Source: Pollutimonas thiosulfatoxidans
GTDB taxonomy: Bacteria; Pseudomonadota; Gammaproteobacteria; Burkholderiales; Burkholderiaceae_B
Assembly: GCF_004022565.1 (NCBI RefSeq)
Contig: NZ_CP022987.1
Coordinates: 620,001 to 684,000 of the forward strand
Reading direction: 5' to 3'
Length of the DNA: 64,000 nt
Made by a program: the position numbers and the translations under genes. Numbering within the stretch: the stretch's first letter is position 1; each line of letters begins with the position of its first letter. The notes beneath the pieces are model-generated. The model saw nothing but the letters and a program-made list of their open reading frames with translations. It was not told the origin of the DNA and did not search any database. This document shows, in pieces, positions 8,850 to 18,039 of the stretch.

Positions 8850-10490
8850 ATGAACTTAGCCAATCTGGGTCTTACGGGTATCAATGCGGCGCAAAACCGC
8901 CTGCAAACGGCTGGCCATAACATCAATAATGCAGACACCGCCGGCTATAACCGCCAAAGCGTGCATGTAGCCACTGCGGGCGCCAACGCCACCAGCGCCG
9001 GTTATATCGGGCGCGGCGTGCAAGCGGTTACGGTGCAGCGTTCGTACGACGCCTTTTTGTTCCGCCAACTGACTGGCGCCCAGACCACGGGTGCTTCGCT
9101 GGTGGCGTATGGCAACGAAATTGCCCAGATCAACAACTTGTTTGCTGATCCTACCGTTGGCATTACGCCCGCACTGCAAAAGTTCTTCGACGGCATACAG
9201 GCCGTGGCATCGGCGCCAGCCGATAGCGCTGCCCGCCAGGAACTGTTGGGTCGCGCGTCCAGCCTGGTGGGTCAAATTAATGACAGCAACGCCTTTTTGG
9301 ATAGCCAGCGCGAGAATATCAACACGCAGCTGACCACGGTCGTTACCCAGATCAACAGTTACGCCGAACGCATCCGCGACCTGAACACGCAAATTACCAC
9401 TGCGCGCGCCACGGCATCGCAACACGAGCCTAACGATTTGCTGGATCAGCGCGACCAGCTGGTCACCGAAATCAGCCAATTGGTGGGCGTCAAGGTGCTC
9501 GAGCAGGACGGCAAGTTCAACCTTACCGTGGGTAACGGCCAGGTCTTGCTGGGCGGCGACGTGGTCTTCCCCTTGCACACGCAGCCTTCGGCTGACGACC
9601 CGGCCCGTATCTCGGTGGCCTATACCGCGCCCATCAGTGGCGGGACGGTGAAGGTAGAGCTGGCGGATGAAAGCCTTAAGGGCGGTAGCCTGGGTGGCTT
9701 GCTGGCCTACCGCCGCGAAGCGCTGGACAGCGTGCAGAACAACCTGGGCCGCCTGGCGGCTGGCCTGGCCACTGCGGTAAACGCCATTCACAGAACCGGC
9801 GAAGACCTGAACGGTATTGCCGGCGGCGACTTCTTCAGCCTGGGCACCATTACTGCCATGCCGGGGCAGCATAATTCAGGCGGCGCCGTGCTCACGGCCC
9901 AGTTTACTGACGTTGGGCAGCTTACCGGGCAAGACTACCGCATACAGCGTACCGCCAGCGGCTACAACGTTACCAGCGTGCCCAATGGCACGGTCACCAG
10001 CTTTGCCGATGGCGATGTCGTTGAACTCGATGGTGTGCGGTTCGACTTTTCCAGCACCGGCGCAACCGGCGATTCGTGGCTGGTACAGCCTACGCGCGCG
10101 GCAGCGGCCAACCTGTCCATGGCCATCAATGACCCGGCGCGTATCGCCGTGGCAACACCGGGCAGCGGCAAGTCCAATGGCGACGTGGGCCTGGAATTGG
10201 CCCAACTGCAAACTACCAAGGTTCTGGGTGGCGGATCGATGAGCCTGAATGAGGCGTTCTCGCAGATTGTGAACAAGGTCGGTGTGTTGACGCAGCAGAA
10301 CGCTACCTCGGCCAAGGCGCAAGCCACCTTGATTCAGCAGAATTACGCGGCACAGCAGGCGGTGTCTGGCGTCAACCTTAACGAAGAGTATGTGCGTCTG
10401 GATCAGTATCAAGAGCAGTTTCGTGCTGCTTCGCGGCTGATCGATGTCAGTTCCACCTTGTTCGACACCTTGCTGGGTCTGCGCAACTAA
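8850..10490 (+). CDS. flgK: FlgK, hook-filament junction protein 1
   Basis: FlgK (HAP1) joins hook to filament. The 546-residue product has the axial N-terminus NLGLTGINAAQNRLQTAGHN, with NNADTAGYNRQSV near residue 27, and the C-terminal VNLNEEYVRLDQYQEQFRAA and SRLIDVSSTLFDTLL helices. Length is normal. It is the first gene after the sigma-28 promoter; flgL starts 62 bases later. Confidence 0.96.
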   Translation: MNLANLGLTGINAAQNRLQTAGHNINNADTAGYNRQSVHVATAGANATSAGYIGRGVQAVTVQRSYDAFLFRQLTGAQTTGASLVAYGNEIAQINNLFADPTVGITPALQKFFDGIQAVASAPADSAARQELLGRASSLVGQINDSNAFLDSQRENINTQLTTVVTQINSYAERIRDLNTQITTARATASQHEPNDLLDQRDQLVTEISQLVGVKVLEQDGKFNLTVGNGQVLLGGDVVFPLHTQPSADDPARISVAYTAPISGGTVKVELADESLKGGSLGGLLAYRREALDSVQNNLGRLAAGLATAVNAIHRTGEDLNGIAGGDFFSLGTITAMPGQHNSGGAVLTAQFTDVGQLTGQDYRIQRTASGYNVTSVPNGTVTSFADGDVVELDGVRFDFSSTGATGDSWLVQPTRAAAANLSMAINDPARIAVATPGSGKSNGDVGLELAQLQTTKVLGGGSMSLNEAFSQIVNKVGVLTQQNATSAKAQATLIQQNYAAQQAVSGVNLNEEYVRLDQYQEQFRAASRLIDVSSTLFDTLLGLRN

Positions 10491-10552
10491 ACCGGGCTCG
10501 CGAGTAGCGGTCCGGCAGTTGGCTTATCGGTTTAATTTTCAGGAAGTTCACC

Positions 10553-12106
10553 ATGCGTATTAGTTCCACTTTGTTTTTCCAGACGGGACTCAATTCCATC
10601 AATGCCCAACAGTCCGACCTGATGCACCTGTATCAGCAGGTGGGCAGCGGGCGCCGCATGGTCACCCCAGCCGACGATCCACTGTCTGCCGCTCAGGCCA
10701 TCAATATCAGGCAATCACAGTCCTTGAACGTGCGATTCGGCGAGAACCGCGGCGTGCTCAAGCAAAACCTCGGCATCGAAGAGAACACGCTGTTTTCCGT
10801 GACCACGCTGTTGCAAGACATCAAGACGCGCTTGATCGAAGCGGGTAACGGCACCATGTCGGACGCCGATCGGGCAACGCTCGGCAACGTATTAAGCAGC
10901 GCCCGCACTAACCTGCTCGGCCTGGCCAATGCCACCGACGGCAGCGGTCAGTACCTATTTTCAGGTGCCCGTGGGGACATTCCGCCGTTTCAGGACGACA
11001 ACGGCAGTATCGAATACAAGGGCGACCAGTTTCAGCGCCTGATCCAGGCAGACCAGACCCGCCGGATAGCGGGTAGCGATGTCGGTACCGACGTATTCAA
11101 TCGCGCAGCGCCGGGTACCACCGGCTATATCAGCGGCGCCGATATCGGTAACGGTGGCACGGTAGTGGTCAGCCGTCCGGCCATCACCGATGCGCATGGT
11201 TCTGGTGTTGGTCATACCTACAATATCGAATTCACGTCAGAATCCGAATACACCGTCAGCGTGACCGATGCGGATGACAATCCGATCTACAGCTATGACC
11301 GTACGGACTATGTGCCGGGCAGCACGGAGACCTTGAATCTCGAGGGCGGCGTACAAGTCGCGATTTCTGGCACACCGGTAGGCGGTGACAAATTCGTGGT
11401 CGAGCCGATCAGTGCTTCGCCGTTTACCGCTGTTCCGCAGACGACTATGGCCGGTGCCATTATCGGCACGCCACGCGTATCCGACTCAGCGTTGGTGAAC
11501 GAGAACTCGATATTTGGCATCCAGTTTGACGGCGCAGGTCAATATTCTGTTTACAGGATGAATCCAAACGATCCGACTAACATAACAGCGGGGACGCTGG
11601 TCCCTCCACCCGCGCCTTATGTTCCCGGTGATCTCAACACGATTACGCTTCCCGATGGCATGTCGCTACAGATGACTGGCGCTGTCACGGCTATGGACAC
11701 GGTCATCGTAAAGCCTACCCCCGCCACCGCCAATACCAACCTGAATATCTTCGACACCCTGGACCGCATCATCGCCTCGCTGGAAAATCCCATCCAGGGC
11801 GATGCCATCAACAGCGCGGCCTTCCAGAATACGCTCGCCAGCGCCATTCAGCGCATCGACGTGAACTACAACAACGTCCTGACGGTGCGCGCCTCGGTCG
11901 GCGCTCGCATGAATGAAATTGATGCAATCGATGCCAATGGCAGCCTGCGCGGGCTGGGTTACAGCAGCCTTTTGTCCAAGATGGAAGACCTTGATTACTA
12001 CAGTGCGACCGCTCAGTTACAATTGCGTACATCGGCACTCGAAGCCGCGGCGCTTGCATTCCGCAAGATACAAGGCACCTCGCTGTTCAATATGGGATCG
12101 AATTAA
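10553..12106 (+). CDS. flgL: FlgL, hook-filament junction protein 3 (long form)
   Basis: FlgL (HAP3) connects FlgK to the flagellin filament. The N-terminus RISSTLFFQTGLNSINAQQS and GRRMVTPADDPLSAAQAINI, plus the C-terminal coiled region, identify it. At 517 residues it is well above the roughly 300-400 common in the family. The extra part is a central, Thr/Gly/Pro-rich surface domain (about residues 190-395), perhaps from a duplicated beta module. The stop TAA shares one base with the next start (TAATG), so the receptor is translationally coupled. Confidence 0.94.
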   Translation: MRISSTLFFQTGLNSINAQQSDLMHLYQQVGSGRRMVTPADDPLSAAQAINIRQSQSLNVRFGENRGVLKQNLGIEENTLFSVTTLLQDIKTRLIEAGNGTMSDADRATLGNVLSSARTNLLGLANATDGSGQYLFSGARGDIPPFQDDNGSIEYKGDQFQRLIQADQTRRIAGSDVGTDVFNRAAPGTTGYISGADIGNGGTVVVSRPAITDAHGSGVGHTYNIEFTSESEYTVSVTDADDNPIYSYDRTDYVPGSTETLNLEGGVQVAISGTPVGGDKFVVEPISASPFTAVPQTTMAGAIIGTPRVSDSALVNENSIFGIQFDGAGQYSVYRMNPNDPTNITAGTLVPPPAPYVPGDLNTITLPDGMSLQMTGAVTAMDTVIVKPTPATANTNLNIFDTLDRIIASLENPIQGDAINSAAFQNTLASAIQRIDVNYNNVLTVRASVGARMNEIDAIDANGSLRGLGYSSLLSKMEDLDYYSATAQLQLRTSALEAAALAFRKIQGTSLFNMGSN

Positions 12107-13644
12107 TGTTCCGGCAACTCCAGCTTAAAACCAGCCTGTTTATTATTGTTGCGCTGTTGTCACTTCTGACCCTGATAGCGGTCGCGATGGGCTGGTACAA
12201 CCAGCAACAGACCTTGGCGGCTCTGGACGTCATGATGGCGCAAAGCGGCGGTGGCAGCGCCGAAGTGAAGGCCGCCTACGCCAGTACCCTGCAGGCGCGA
12301 TATGTATCCGCGGGTCTGGTGGTGTTGTCTTTGCTATTGGCCATCGTGGCTTGCGTCGCCGTGTCGCGCACCGTGATTCGGCCACTGAAGCGGGTCGGCG
12401 ACTACTTCGCACACATTGCCGCAGGCGATCTTACGCAACGCATCGACGTGCCGTCGCATAACGAAATGGGCATGTTGTACGCAGCGCTGAAACGCATGCA
12501 GGAAAGCCTGGGGCGCATCGTCGGTTCGGTGCGCCATGGCATGGAAGAAATCAACCTGGGCTCGCAGCAAATCGTTGCCGGCAACACCAACTTAAGCAGC
12601 CGTACAGAGCAGCAGGCAGCTGCCTTGCAGCAAACTGCGGCCAGCATGGAAGAGCTGGCCAGCACGGTCAAGCAAAACGCGGACAATGCGCGCCAGGCCA
12701 ATCAGTTGGCCGCAACGGCGTCCGAGGTGGCGCAACGCGGCGGCCAGGCGGTCGGCGAAGTGGTGGCCACCATGCAAGGTATTTCGGCCAGCTCGCGCAA
12801 GATCTCCGACATCGTGGGTGTTATTGACAGCATCGCCTTCCAGACCAATATCCTGGCCCTGAACGCCGCTGTGGAAGCTGCAAGGGCCGGCGAGCAAGGC
12901 AAGGGTTTTGCGGTCGTGGCCTCCGAGGTACGGGCGCTGGCACAGCGCAGTGCCCAGGCGGCCAAGGAAATCAAAGGCTTGATCGAAGATTCCGTCAAGA
13001 AGGTCACCGAAGGTTCGGCTCAGGTAGAGCGCGCCGGCTCCACCATGGAAGAGATCGTAACCTCCGTAGCGCGTGTTACCGACATCATGGGCGAGATCTC
13101 GGCCGCCACCACAGAGCAGTCATCCGGCATCGACCAGATCAATCACGCCGTGTCGCAAATGGACCTCGTTACGCAGCAAAATGCTGTGCTCGTCCAGGAG
13201 GCAGCCTCGTCCGCAGCCGGCTTGCGAGAACAGGTAGCCAACGTCTCTGGTGCCGTCTCGAGCTTCAAGACCAGTGGCGCGGAAGTCATCGACGTTGCAG
13301 CGCGCCAAGTAGCCAGTAGCGCGCGGCCGGCGGTGGCGCACCGACGCAGTAGCGAGCCCTCCGGCACCACAAGTCGCGACAAGCCGCCTGCAGCATTGGG
13401 TCATAAAGCCGGTTCGGCCGATCAGATTCGCGTGCCGCCGGCCAGCAAGCCTGCCAGCGCTACAGCAGGCCAAGCGCCTCGTCCGACAGCCGGCAATGGT
13501 GGCAATGGTGGCAAGGCCGTCCCTGCGCCCAGCCGACCGGCGGCCGCTGCGACTGCCGGGGCTGCGGCACCATCCTATGTCATGAAACCGGCAGGCAGCA
13601 GCAAGCAAGAGCCGGTCAGCGACGACGACTGGGTGGAATTCTGA
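12106..13644 (+). CDS. Methyl-accepting chemotaxis protein with minimal sensor and CheR tether
   Basis: This 512-residue chemoreceptor has two membrane segments (about residues 9-28 and 66-88) separated by only about 37 periplasmic residues, too few for a four-helix ligand domain. A HAMP domain follows, then an MCP signalling domain with the tip IAFQTNILALNAAVEAARAG. A Pro/Ala-rich linker leads to the C-terminal pentapeptide DWVEF, which fits the xWxxF site that binds CheR/CheB. It is coupled to flgL (TAATG) and to the next gene (TGATG). What it senses is unknown; it may report membrane or energy state. Confidence 0.9.
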   Translation: MFRQLQLKTSLFIIVALLSLLTLIAVAMGWYNQQQTLAALDVMMAQSGGGSAEVKAAYASTLQARYVSAGLVVLSLLLAIVACVAVSRTVIRPLKRVGDYFAHIAAGDLTQRIDVPSHNEMGMLYAALKRMQESLGRIVGSVRHGMEEINLGSQQIVAGNTNLSSRTEQQAAALQQTAASMEELASTVKQNADNARQANQLAATASEVAQRGGQAVGEVVATMQGISASSRKISDIVGVIDSIAFQTNILALNAAVEAARAGEQGKGFAVVASEVRALAQRSAQAAKEIKGLIEDSVKKVTEGSAQVERAGSTMEEIVTSVARVTDIMGEISAATTEQSSGIDQINHAVSQMDLVTQQNAVLVQEAASSAAGLREQVANVSGAVSSFKTSGAEVIDVAARQVASSARPAVAHRRSSEPSGTTSRDKPPAALGHKAGSADQIRVPPASKPASATAGQAPRPTAGNGGNGGKAVPAPSRPAAAATAGAAAPSYVMKPAGSSKQEPVSDDDWVEF

Positions 13645-14021
13645 TGGCGCTGCTGTCCCGCCTTTGCCGCAGGCTGGCCAAGGCGATGATGGCTGGCGTC
13701 CTGATTACGCTGGCCGCCTGCAGCACCACCGGAAACTCCTTTGATTCGTCAGCGCTGTCGCTGTTGGTGCCTGGTGTCACAACCATGGAGCAAGCCAGTG
13801 CGCTGATGCAAGCCGACCCGGTCGATGTTTATCGCCAACTTAATGGTGAAGCCACCGCCCGCTGGGCGCACAAGGCAACGCTCGCCACCGATGCCGTCTA
13901 TTTCAACCAGGAGCTCTGGCTGGCGTTTGATTCTTATGGCCGGTATGTACGCATTGTCAAAAGCGTCAACATTCCCCGGGCCCACGAATTTGGCTACCGC
14001 CAGAACACCACGGTGCATTAA
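13644..14021 (+). CDS. Small lipoprotein of unknown function in the flagellar operon
   Basis: The 125-residue product has a basic N-terminus, a hydrophobic stretch and a lipobox LAAC (Cys26), so it should be a membrane-anchored lipoprotein. The mature part is short and resembles SmpA/OmlA-like folds only loosely: a LLVPGVTTMEQASALM segment followed by beta-rich sequence. The start overlaps the receptor stop by one base (TGATG), making it the last gene of the flgK operon. I do not recognise a specific family. Co-expression with a receptor lacking a sensor domain suggests a possible partner role, which is inference. Confidence 0.75.
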   Translation: MALLSRLCRRLAKAMMAGVLITLAACSTTGNSFDSSALSLLVPGVTTMEQASALMQADPVDVYRQLNGEATARWAHKATLATDAVYFNQELWLAFDSYGRYVRIVKSVNIPRAHEFGYRQNTTVH

Positions 14022-14069
14022 CGCCGTCCAACGGTTTCGTCAGCTTTTCTCGTTTTTTCAGGTTCCGTC

Positions 14070-15794
14070 ATGTCTACTTCCCTGCAGTCGTCCTTCACTG
14101 ATAAAAAAGGCCGAACGCGCGCCAAGCGTGGCCGCTTCCGTCTGGCGGACGCCAAGGTCAGCGCCATACTGATGCTGGTGCTGGCCTCCTTCATGATTTT
14201 GATCCTGGCCGTGGGCGGCATTGGCGCCTGGTTCCTGTCGCAAAGTGTGCAGCAGTCGCGAGACATGGATCAGCAGAACCGAATTTCCAATGTCGTCCAC
14301 GAGCTTGGCGTCGACATGATGAGCGCACGCGTTTCCTTGCTGATGGCGGCCCGTTATCAGCAAGAGGCAGTGGCGCTGGAGAGCGCCGAGATGCGGGACG
14401 AGGCAGAAAGCATGCTGATCGCCGCGAACGGCAAGCTGGACGACGTCAAGACCGCTTATGAGGAGTTTCGCAAACTGACTCCGCAAACCGCAGCGGGGCG
14501 CCGCTTGGCGACTCGCATCGTAAGCTCTTATCGGCCCTATATGGACGACGGTATCGACCCCATGGTCCAGGCACTGGAAAGCAGAGACTACACGACCTTT
14601 TATTTCGTCAACAGCGAGTTCGGCGTGGCGCGCAGCGTGGCGTTTGACGAAGCGGTCCAGGCCTTCGCCACTCACGTCAGCCGCGTACAGGAACAATACT
14701 TCGCTGAAGCGCAACAAAGCTTCAGGCAAGCCGTGATCGCCATAGGCGTGGCCGTATTCCTGGGCTTTATCCTGATCATCATTACCCGGATTGTCTTTGG
14801 TCGCCTGGTGGTCAGGCCGCTGATCGATGCCGGCACGCATTTTGACCGCATCGCCAGCGGCGACCTGACTCAGCGTGTGGACGTTCGGTCGCGCAACGAA
14901 ATCGGCCTGCTGTACGAGGCGCTGCGCCGCATGCAAGAAAGCCTGACCCGCACGGTCAGCACCGTGCGCGAAGGTGTGGAAGAGATCACGCTGGGTTCGC
15001 GCGAGATCTTCATGGGTAACACCGATTTAAGCAGCCGCACCGAACAGCAAGCCGCTTCGCTGCAGGAAACGGCTGCCAGCATGGAACAATTGGCGGCGAC
15101 CGTGCGCCAGAACACCGATAACGCCTTGCAGGCCGACACGCTGGCCAAGGGCGCGTCCGACGTGGCGCAGCGTGGCGGCGACGCGGTCTCGGCCGTGGTC
15201 GGCACCATGAACGAGATCTCCACCAGCTCGGGCAAGATGGTCGAGATCGTGGGTGTGATCGATGGCATTGCCTTCCAGACCAACATCCTGGCGCTGAACG
15301 CCGCGGTTGAGGCGGCGCGTGCCGGCGAGCAGGGCAAGGGCTTTGCGGTGGTGGCGGGCGAAGTGCGCTCGCTGGCCCAGCGTAGTGCCCAGGCGGCCAA
15401 GGAGATCAAGGTACTGATCGAAGAGGCGCAGCAAAAGGTTGCCGCGGGCGCCAAGCAGGCAGGCCAGGCGGGCGACATCATGCGCGAAGTGGTGGGTTCG
15501 GTGCAAGGCGTTACCACCATCATGGGCGAAATCGCCTCGGCATCGCACGAACAGTCCGACGGCATCGAGCAGGTGAACCAGGCGGTCACGCAGATGGACA
15601 GCGTGACGCAGCAGAACGCGGCACTGGTTGAAGAAGCAGCCGCCGCAGCCGGCTCGTTACAGGAACAGGCTGCGCGCCTGACCGATGCGGTGGCCGTGTT
15701 CAAGATCAATGCCACTGAAGTCATCGACATGCAGGCCAAGCCGCTGGAAGTATCGGGAAGAGCGGGCGGCAACGCGCTGGAAGCCGCCTATTAA
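14070..15794 (+). CDS. Tar/Tsr-like methyl-accepting chemotaxis protein
   Basis: This 574-residue receptor has a first membrane segment (about residues 31-55), a roughly 165-residue helical periplasmic domain of the four-helix-bundle type, and a second membrane segment (about residues 222-243). HAMP and the MCP signalling domain with its conserved FQTNILALNAAVEAARAG tip follow. Unlike the upstream receptor, it ends without a WxxF pentapeptide, so its methylation may rely on the other receptor. It starts 48 bases after the lipoprotein gene, and a hairpin follows it. Confidence 0.93.
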   Translation: MSTSLQSSFTDKKGRTRAKRGRFRLADAKVSAILMLVLASFMILILAVGGIGAWFLSQSVQQSRDMDQQNRISNVVHELGVDMMSARVSLLMAARYQQEAVALESAEMRDEAESMLIAANGKLDDVKTAYEEFRKLTPQTAAGRRLATRIVSSYRPYMDDGIDPMVQALESRDYTTFYFVNSEFGVARSVAFDEAVQAFATHVSRVQEQYFAEAQQSFRQAVIAIGVAVFLGFILIIITRIVFGRLVVRPLIDAGTHFDRIASGDLTQRVDVRSRNEIGLLYEALRRMQESLTRTVSTVREGVEEITLGSREIFMGNTDLSSRTEQQAASLQETAASMEQLAATVRQNTDNALQADTLAKGASDVAQRGGDAVSAVVGTMNEISTSSGKMVEIVGVIDGIAFQTNILALNAAVEAARAGEQGKGFAVVAGEVRSLAQRSAQAAKEIKVLIEEAQQKVAAGAKQAGQAGDIMREVVGSVQGVTTIMGEIASASHEQSDGIEQVNQAVTQMDSVTQQNAALVEEAAAAAGSLQEQAARLTDAVAVFKINATEVIDMQAKPLEVSGRAGGNALEAAY

Positions 15795-15805
15795 GGAAAG
15801 GAACA

Positions 15806-15826
15806 GGCGGGGTCTAAGACCCCGCC
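15806..15826. terminator. Hairpin between convergent MCP and fliR
   Basis: GGCGGGGTC, TAA, GACCCCGCC is a perfect 9-bp stem with a 3-base loop. It sits just after the receptor stop and overlaps the last codons and stop of the convergent fliR. It lacks a long T run, so termination strength is uncertain, but its position suits a two-way terminator. Confidence 0.6.
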
Positions 15827-16602
15827 AGGGCCTGGGCCAATCGCGCCATGGTGCTGTAGCCCTCATCGAAGAAGCGGGTAAGAAAGGGGGCGGTTTGTGG
15901 CAGCACCACCGCAAGCAGCAGCAAGCCCGTCATCAAGCTGATCGGAAAACCCACGGCAAACACCGAAAGTTGTTGTGCCGTGCGGTTCAGGATGCCTAGC
16001 GACAGGTTGATGGTCAGCAAAACAATAATCAGCGGCAGCGCCAGTAGCATGCCGGACACCATCACTTCCGAACTCCACTCAAACAACACGCCCCATCCGT
16101 TGGGATCCAGGCCGCCCACCCGTATGGGCAAGACATCGAAGCTGCGCATGATGCCGGCCAGCATCATCAAGTGACCGTTAAGGGCAAGAAACAGCAGCGT
16201 CGCCACCAAGTTCATGATGCGCGACAGCACAGCGGTGTTGGCGCCGGTGGCGGGGTCGAAAAAGGAGGCGAAGGCCAGACCCATCTGCAGGCCGATGAAC
16301 TCGCCCGCCGTTTGTACCGCGGCAAAAACGATACGCATGACCAGTCCCATTGCCATGCCGATCAGGACTTGTTGCAGGCTGATCCATAGTCCGGCAAACG
16401 ACGCCGTAGGCACTTGCGGCATGGGACCCAGGGACGGGGCGATCGCGATGGCGACCAGCGCGGCAAAGCCCACCTTGGCGCGTACCGGTATGGTGGAGTC
16501 GCCCAGCACGGGCGCGGTGCCCATCAGTGCAAGTATGCGGAAAAACGGCCACAGGAAGCTGTTCATCCACATGTACAGCTGATCGATATCTACGGAAATC
16601 AT
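15814..16602 (-). CDS. fliR: FliR, flagellar type III export gate protein
   Basis: FliR is an inner-membrane part of the flagellar export gate, with FliP and FliQ. The 262-residue hydrophobic product has about six membrane segments and the conserved RIFAVVQ-like loop (MRIVFAAVQTAGEFIGLQMGL split at residues 85-105) plus FDPATGAN. It is the last gene of the fliLMNOPQR run. Confidence 0.95.
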   Translation of the reverse strand: MISVDIDQLYMWMNSFLWPFFRILALMGTAPVLGDSTIPVRAKVGFAALVAIAIAPSLGPMPQVPTASFAGLWISLQQVLIGMAMGLVMRIVFAAVQTAGEFIGLQMGLAFASFFDPATGANTAVLSRIMNLVATLLFLALNGHLMMLAGIMRSFDVLPIRVGGLDPNGWGVLFEWSSEVMVSGMLLALPLIIVLLTINLSLGILNRTAQQLSVFAVGFPISLMTGLLLLAVVLPQTAPFLTRFFDEGYSTMARLAQALAGS

Positions 16603-16627
16603 GTGTGCGCGCCCCTACACCGGGCGC

Positions 16628-16897
16628 TCAGGAAACCAGTCCGGGAATCTGCGTGAATAGCGTGCGCATATAGTCGACCATGGTGGCGATCAGCCAGGGG
16701 CCCAGCAATACGAGCGCGAGGCCGACGGCCAACAGCTTCGGGATGAAGGACAGCGTCATCTCGTTGATCTGGGTGGCGGCCTGGAAAATACTGATCACCA
16801 AACCCACCAGCAAAGTCACCAGCAAGATGGGGCCGGCCATGGACAAGGCCACCTTCATCGCCAGGTAGGTCATGGACATTACGGTTTCGGAATTCAT
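16628..16897 (-). CDS. fliQ: FliQ, flagellar type III export gate protein
   Basis: FliQ is a small export-gate subunit. The 89-residue product has two membrane segments and the family's GPILLVTLLVGLVISIFQAA followed by TQINEMTLSFIPK. It lies between fliP and fliR with short gaps. Confidence 0.96.
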   Translation of the reverse strand: MNSETVMSMTYLAMKVALSMAGPILLVTLLVGLVISIFQAATQINEMTLSFIPKLLAVGLALVLLGPWLIATMVDYMRTLFTQIPGLVS

Positions 16898-16906
16898 GCG
16901 CGCCTC

Positions 16907-17680
16907 CTACTGGTAAAAGCTGCGGGCCAGCGACCCAAGCAGCAAGTGCCAGCCATCGGCCAGCACGAACAGCATAAGCTTGAAGGGCAGTGAGATCGTC
17001 ACTGGCGGGACCATCATCATGCCCAGCGCCATCAGTGTACTGGCGACAACCAGGTCAATAATAAGAAAGGGTATGAAAATCGTGAACCCGATCTGGAAGG
17101 CCGTCTTCAATTCGCTCGCCACAAAAGCGGGCACCAACACGCGCAAGGGCACTTCCTCGGTGGTTTGCAACTCGGGCAAATTGGCCATGTTGGCAAACAT
17201 GGTCAGGTCCGCTTCTCGTGTCTGGTGCAGCATGAAGGTATGCAACGGCTTGATGCCCAGTTGCAGCGCCTCTTCGAAGGCAATGACGCCGTTGCTCAAG
17301 GGCAGATAGGCATCGGCATAGATCTGATCGAACACCGGCGACATGGCAAAGAAGGTCAGGAACAATGCCAGCCCGATCAAGACGGAATTGGGCGGCGACG
17401 CCCCCGTGCCCATGGCGTTGCGCAGCAGCCCCAGCACGATGATGATGCGGGTAAAGCCGGTCATCATCATCAGCATGGCCGGCAGGAAAGACATCATGGT
17501 CAGCAAGACCAGAGTCTGTATGCTTAAAGACCAGGTCTGGCTCCCATCCGGATTAATGCCGGACGTCAGGGCGGGCAGTGCTGTCTGTGCCAGGCCCGTG
17601 GCCGGTAGGGCAAGGCCCAACAACAGGGCCAAAAGGATCAGCAGGCGCAAGCCCGGAAAAGCCACCGAGAACCCGCGCAT
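16907..17680 (-). CDS. fliP: FliP, flagellar type III export gate protein
   Basis: FliP forms the core of the export gate. The 257-residue product has a cleavable signal-like N-terminus, four further membrane segments, TGFTRIIIVLGLLRNAMG near residue 75, and the C-terminal GMMMVPPVTISLPFKLMLFV region. Its ATG directly follows the fliO stop. Confidence 0.96.
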   Translation of the reverse strand: MRGFSVAFPGLRLLILLALLLGLALPATGLAQTALPALTSGINPDGSQTWSLSIQTLVLLTMMSFLPAMLMMMTGFTRIIIVLGLLRNAMGTGASPPNSVLIGLALFLTFFAMSPVFDQIYADAYLPLSNGVIAFEEALQLGIKPLHTFMLHQTREADLTMFANMANLPELQTTEEVPLRVLVPAFVASELKTAFQIGFTIFIPFLIIDLVVASTLMALGMMMVPPVTISLPFKLMLFVLADGWHLLLGSLARSFYQ

Positions 17681-18031
17681 TTATCGGCCTTTCAGGGCTT
17701 TGCCCAGCGCTGCCGCAAAGCCGGGCCGGGGTTCTTCCTGCGCCAGCACGCCGCTGGGCGACAAGCCGGCGGTGGCGGGATCGGCAGGGGGCAGGGTATG
17801 CAGCAGGGAAATCTGGTTGGCGGTAACGCCCACAACCAGGCGGGCGTCTTCCACTTCGATCACCGCCAAATAATTGCGTGCGCCCAGCCGATGCGAACCT
17901 ATCACGCGCAAGCCCGTGGCGGCCCCGCTGCGCAGCCAGCCGGACCGCCGCATGATCCAGGCGCAAGCCAGGATCAACGCAACGATAAAGACCAGGCTGA
18001 TGACCAGTCGCAGGACGGCGGCTTCGGACAT
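17681..18031 (-). CDS. fliO: FliO, flagellar export gate assembly protein
   Basis: FliO helps assemble the FliP ring. The 116-residue product has one N-terminal membrane segment (about residues 8-26) followed by the small conserved cytoplasmic domain (LRVIGSHRLGARNYLAVIEV). Its stop abuts the fliP start and fliN lies 8 bases upstream. Confidence 0.9.
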   Translation of the reverse strand: MSEAAVLRLVISLVFIVALILACAWIMRRSGWLRSGAATGLRVIGSHRLGARNYLAVIEVEDARLVVGVTANQISLLHTLPPADPATAGLSPSGVLAQEEPRPGFAAALGKALKGR

Positions 18032-18039
18032 GCTGCGGT

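Noticed and set aside
12390..15772. Similarity of the two neighbouring chemoreceptors as a recent tandem duplication
   Set aside because: They share only the universally conserved HAMP and signalling domains; N-terminal domains and tails differ.
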